Origin: CABMGO01 sp964574775
GTDB lineage: Archaea; Nanobdellota; Nanobdellia; Pacearchaeales; GW2011-AR1
Assembly (NCBI GenBank): GCA_964574775.1
Contig: CAZNOS010000023.1
Location: 1-13,136, forward strand
Reading direction: 5' to 3'
Length of the DNA: 13,136 nt
Shown here: positions 12,531-13,136 of the stretch, one piece after another
Numbering within the stretch: the stretch's first letter is position 1
How the letters are laid out: each line of letters starts with the position of its first letter
Made by a program: the position numbers and the translations under genes
Notes under the pieces: generated by a model
What the model saw: only the letters and a program-made list of their open reading frames with translations
Told to the model about the DNA's origin: nothing
Databases searched by the model: none

Positions 12531-12581
12531 TTTTGTAAATACATGCAAAACCTTTTAAATTACGCATTGTTTTACAAAACA
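12531..12581. promoter_or_regulatory. Inverted repeats flanking the Lrp-type gene promoter
   Basis: TTTTGTAAA (12531-12539) and its exact inverse TTTACAAAA (12571-12579) lie 40 bases apart centre to centre, about four helical turns, with the TATA box between them. The right copy is itself part of a palindrome, TGTTTT-AC-AAAACA (12568-12581), covering the predicted transcription start. This fits autoregulation by the encoded Lrp/AsnC-type protein. Confidence 0.45.
12553..12560 (+). promoter_or_regulatory. TATA box of the Lrp-type regulator gene
   Basis: TTTTAAAT is centred about 25 bases before the ATG at 12581, implying a leaderless mRNA. It lies between the two inverted repeat copies. Confidence 0.65.
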
Positions 12582-13136
12582 TGACAGATGACACTGACAA
12601 GTTAATTCTATTCGAGCTTTTACAAGATTGTCGACAGCCCCTAGCTAAAATTGCAAAAACCGTTAAACTTTCTCAACAAAGAGTTCATTATAGAATAAAA
12701 AAACTCGAAGAACAAGGCGTGATAAAAAAATATGCTATAAATCTTAACTATCCCAAACTAGGATATAGCCGGCATTCGCTTTATTTAGATTTAATGTCTA
12801 TCGACGGGAAAGAAGTAGATAAATATCTTAAACATATCACGGATATTAATGAAGTAAGCTGTTGTTATATGCTTCACGACGTTTCAGAATGGAAAATGTA
12901 TATTTCGGTTTGGACAAAAAATATCGAAAGATACGACGAGATTCAAACTAAAATAATTTCTAAGTTTCACAAACACATAAAGAATTATATTTCTTTTCAA
13001 AGCATCAAATCTTATACATCCTTTGTTGCAGGAATGCTTAACCCAAAAAAGAAAGCTAAGTGCGACATTAAAGGCAATCCAGAAAATATTGAGTTAAAAT
13101 CTCTCGATTGGAAAATAATAAATGAACTTAGAAAAA
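12581..13136 (+). CDS. Lrp/AsnC-family transcription regulator, 3' end missing
   Basis: The frame runs from the ATG at 12581 through the last base without a stop (185 codons seen). Residues 5-50 are an Lrp-type HTH: KLILFELLQDCRQPLAKIAK, then LSQQRVHYRIKKLEEQGVIKKY. An alpha-beta region follows (about 60-150), including YLDLMSIDGKEVDKYLKHI and a strand-turn EVSCCYMLHDVSEWKMYISV, consistent with a RAM-like effector domain. At the end of the window LKSLDWKIINELRK repeats the start of an Lrp HTH (compare DTDKLILFELLQ), so the full protein probably carries two HTH-effector units in one chain. The TATA box is about 25 bases upstream and inverted repeats flank it. Targets and ligand are unknown. 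Confidence 0.85.
   Translation, partial: MTDDTDKLILFELLQDCRQPLAKIAKTVKLSQQRVHYRIKKLEEQGVIKKYAINLNYPKLGYSRHSLYLDLMSIDGKEVDKYLKHITDINEVSCCYMLHDVSEWKMYISVWTKNIERYDEIQTKIISKFHKHIKNYISFQSIKSYTSFVAGMLNPKKKAKCDIKGNPENIELKSLDWKIINELRK

Noticed and set aside
1..13136. CRISPR array, transposon or insertion sequence
   Set aside because: I saw no regularly spaced repeats, no transposase or integrase motif and no long terminal inverted repeats.

Overview
The window is AT-rich, gene-dense DNA from what looks like an archaeon, probably a small-genome (DPANN-type) lineage. The evidence is promoter architecture: six protein genes have a TATA-like box centred about 25-27 bases before the ATG, implying leaderless mRNAs, and the tRNA gene has a similar box about 27 bases upstream. 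Genes inside the long operon instead often carry GGAG Shine-Dalgarno sites. An Lrp/AsnC-type regulator and a tRNA without an encoded CCA also fit. No taxon marker such as rRNA is present, so the lineage is an inference.

Bases 1-6413 form one tightly packed plus-strand operon of nine genes, most overlapping by 1-14 bases. In order: a methylthiotransferase-like radical SAM protein (5' end outside the window), an unrecognised 173-residue protein, a nucleoside 2-deoxyribosyltransferase-like protein, NAD synthetase (nadE), a Nudix hydrolase, the nicotinamide riboside transporter pnuC, a bifunctional NMN adenylyltransferase/ribosylnicotinamide kinase (nadR), an NAD kinase of unusual, NADK2-like type, and a bacterial-type nicotinate mononucleotide adenylyltransferase (nadD). 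Together they encode NAD(P) salvage: PnuC imports nicotinamide riboside, NadR converts it to NMN and NAD, NAD kinase makes NADP, and NadD plus NadE cover the nicotinate-nucleotide branch. No gene for de novo synthesis is visible here.

Bases 6414-7675 hold a short intergenic stretch and a divergent type I (bacterial/eukaryotic-like) glyceraldehyde-3-phosphate dehydrogenase, an NAD-using enzyme, with its own promoter. Convergent to it (7735-9222, minus) is the most unusual gene: an N-terminal NMN-adenylyltransferase-like domain fused to a SAM methyltransferase. It is divergent from an NrtR-like Nudix/winged-helix regulator (9273-9950), and one near-symmetric TATA element in a 50-base gap lies at the right distance from both ATGs. 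A locally regulated NAD-linked module is therefore plausible.

Bases 9947-11146 (minus) encode a peptidase-U32-family Fe-S protein, probably an RNA hydroxylation enzyme. Divergent from it are a small coiled-coil protein with a lysine-rich tail and a hypothetical protein, with a perfect 18-base palindrome between the two promoters. Then follow tRNA-Asp(GTC) with an odd A18/G55 combination, a hairpin preceded by a TATA-like box (candidate small RNA), a hypothetical minus-strand gene, and a 3'-truncated Lrp/AsnC-type regulator that seems to carry two HTH units and whose promoter is flanked by inverted repeats.
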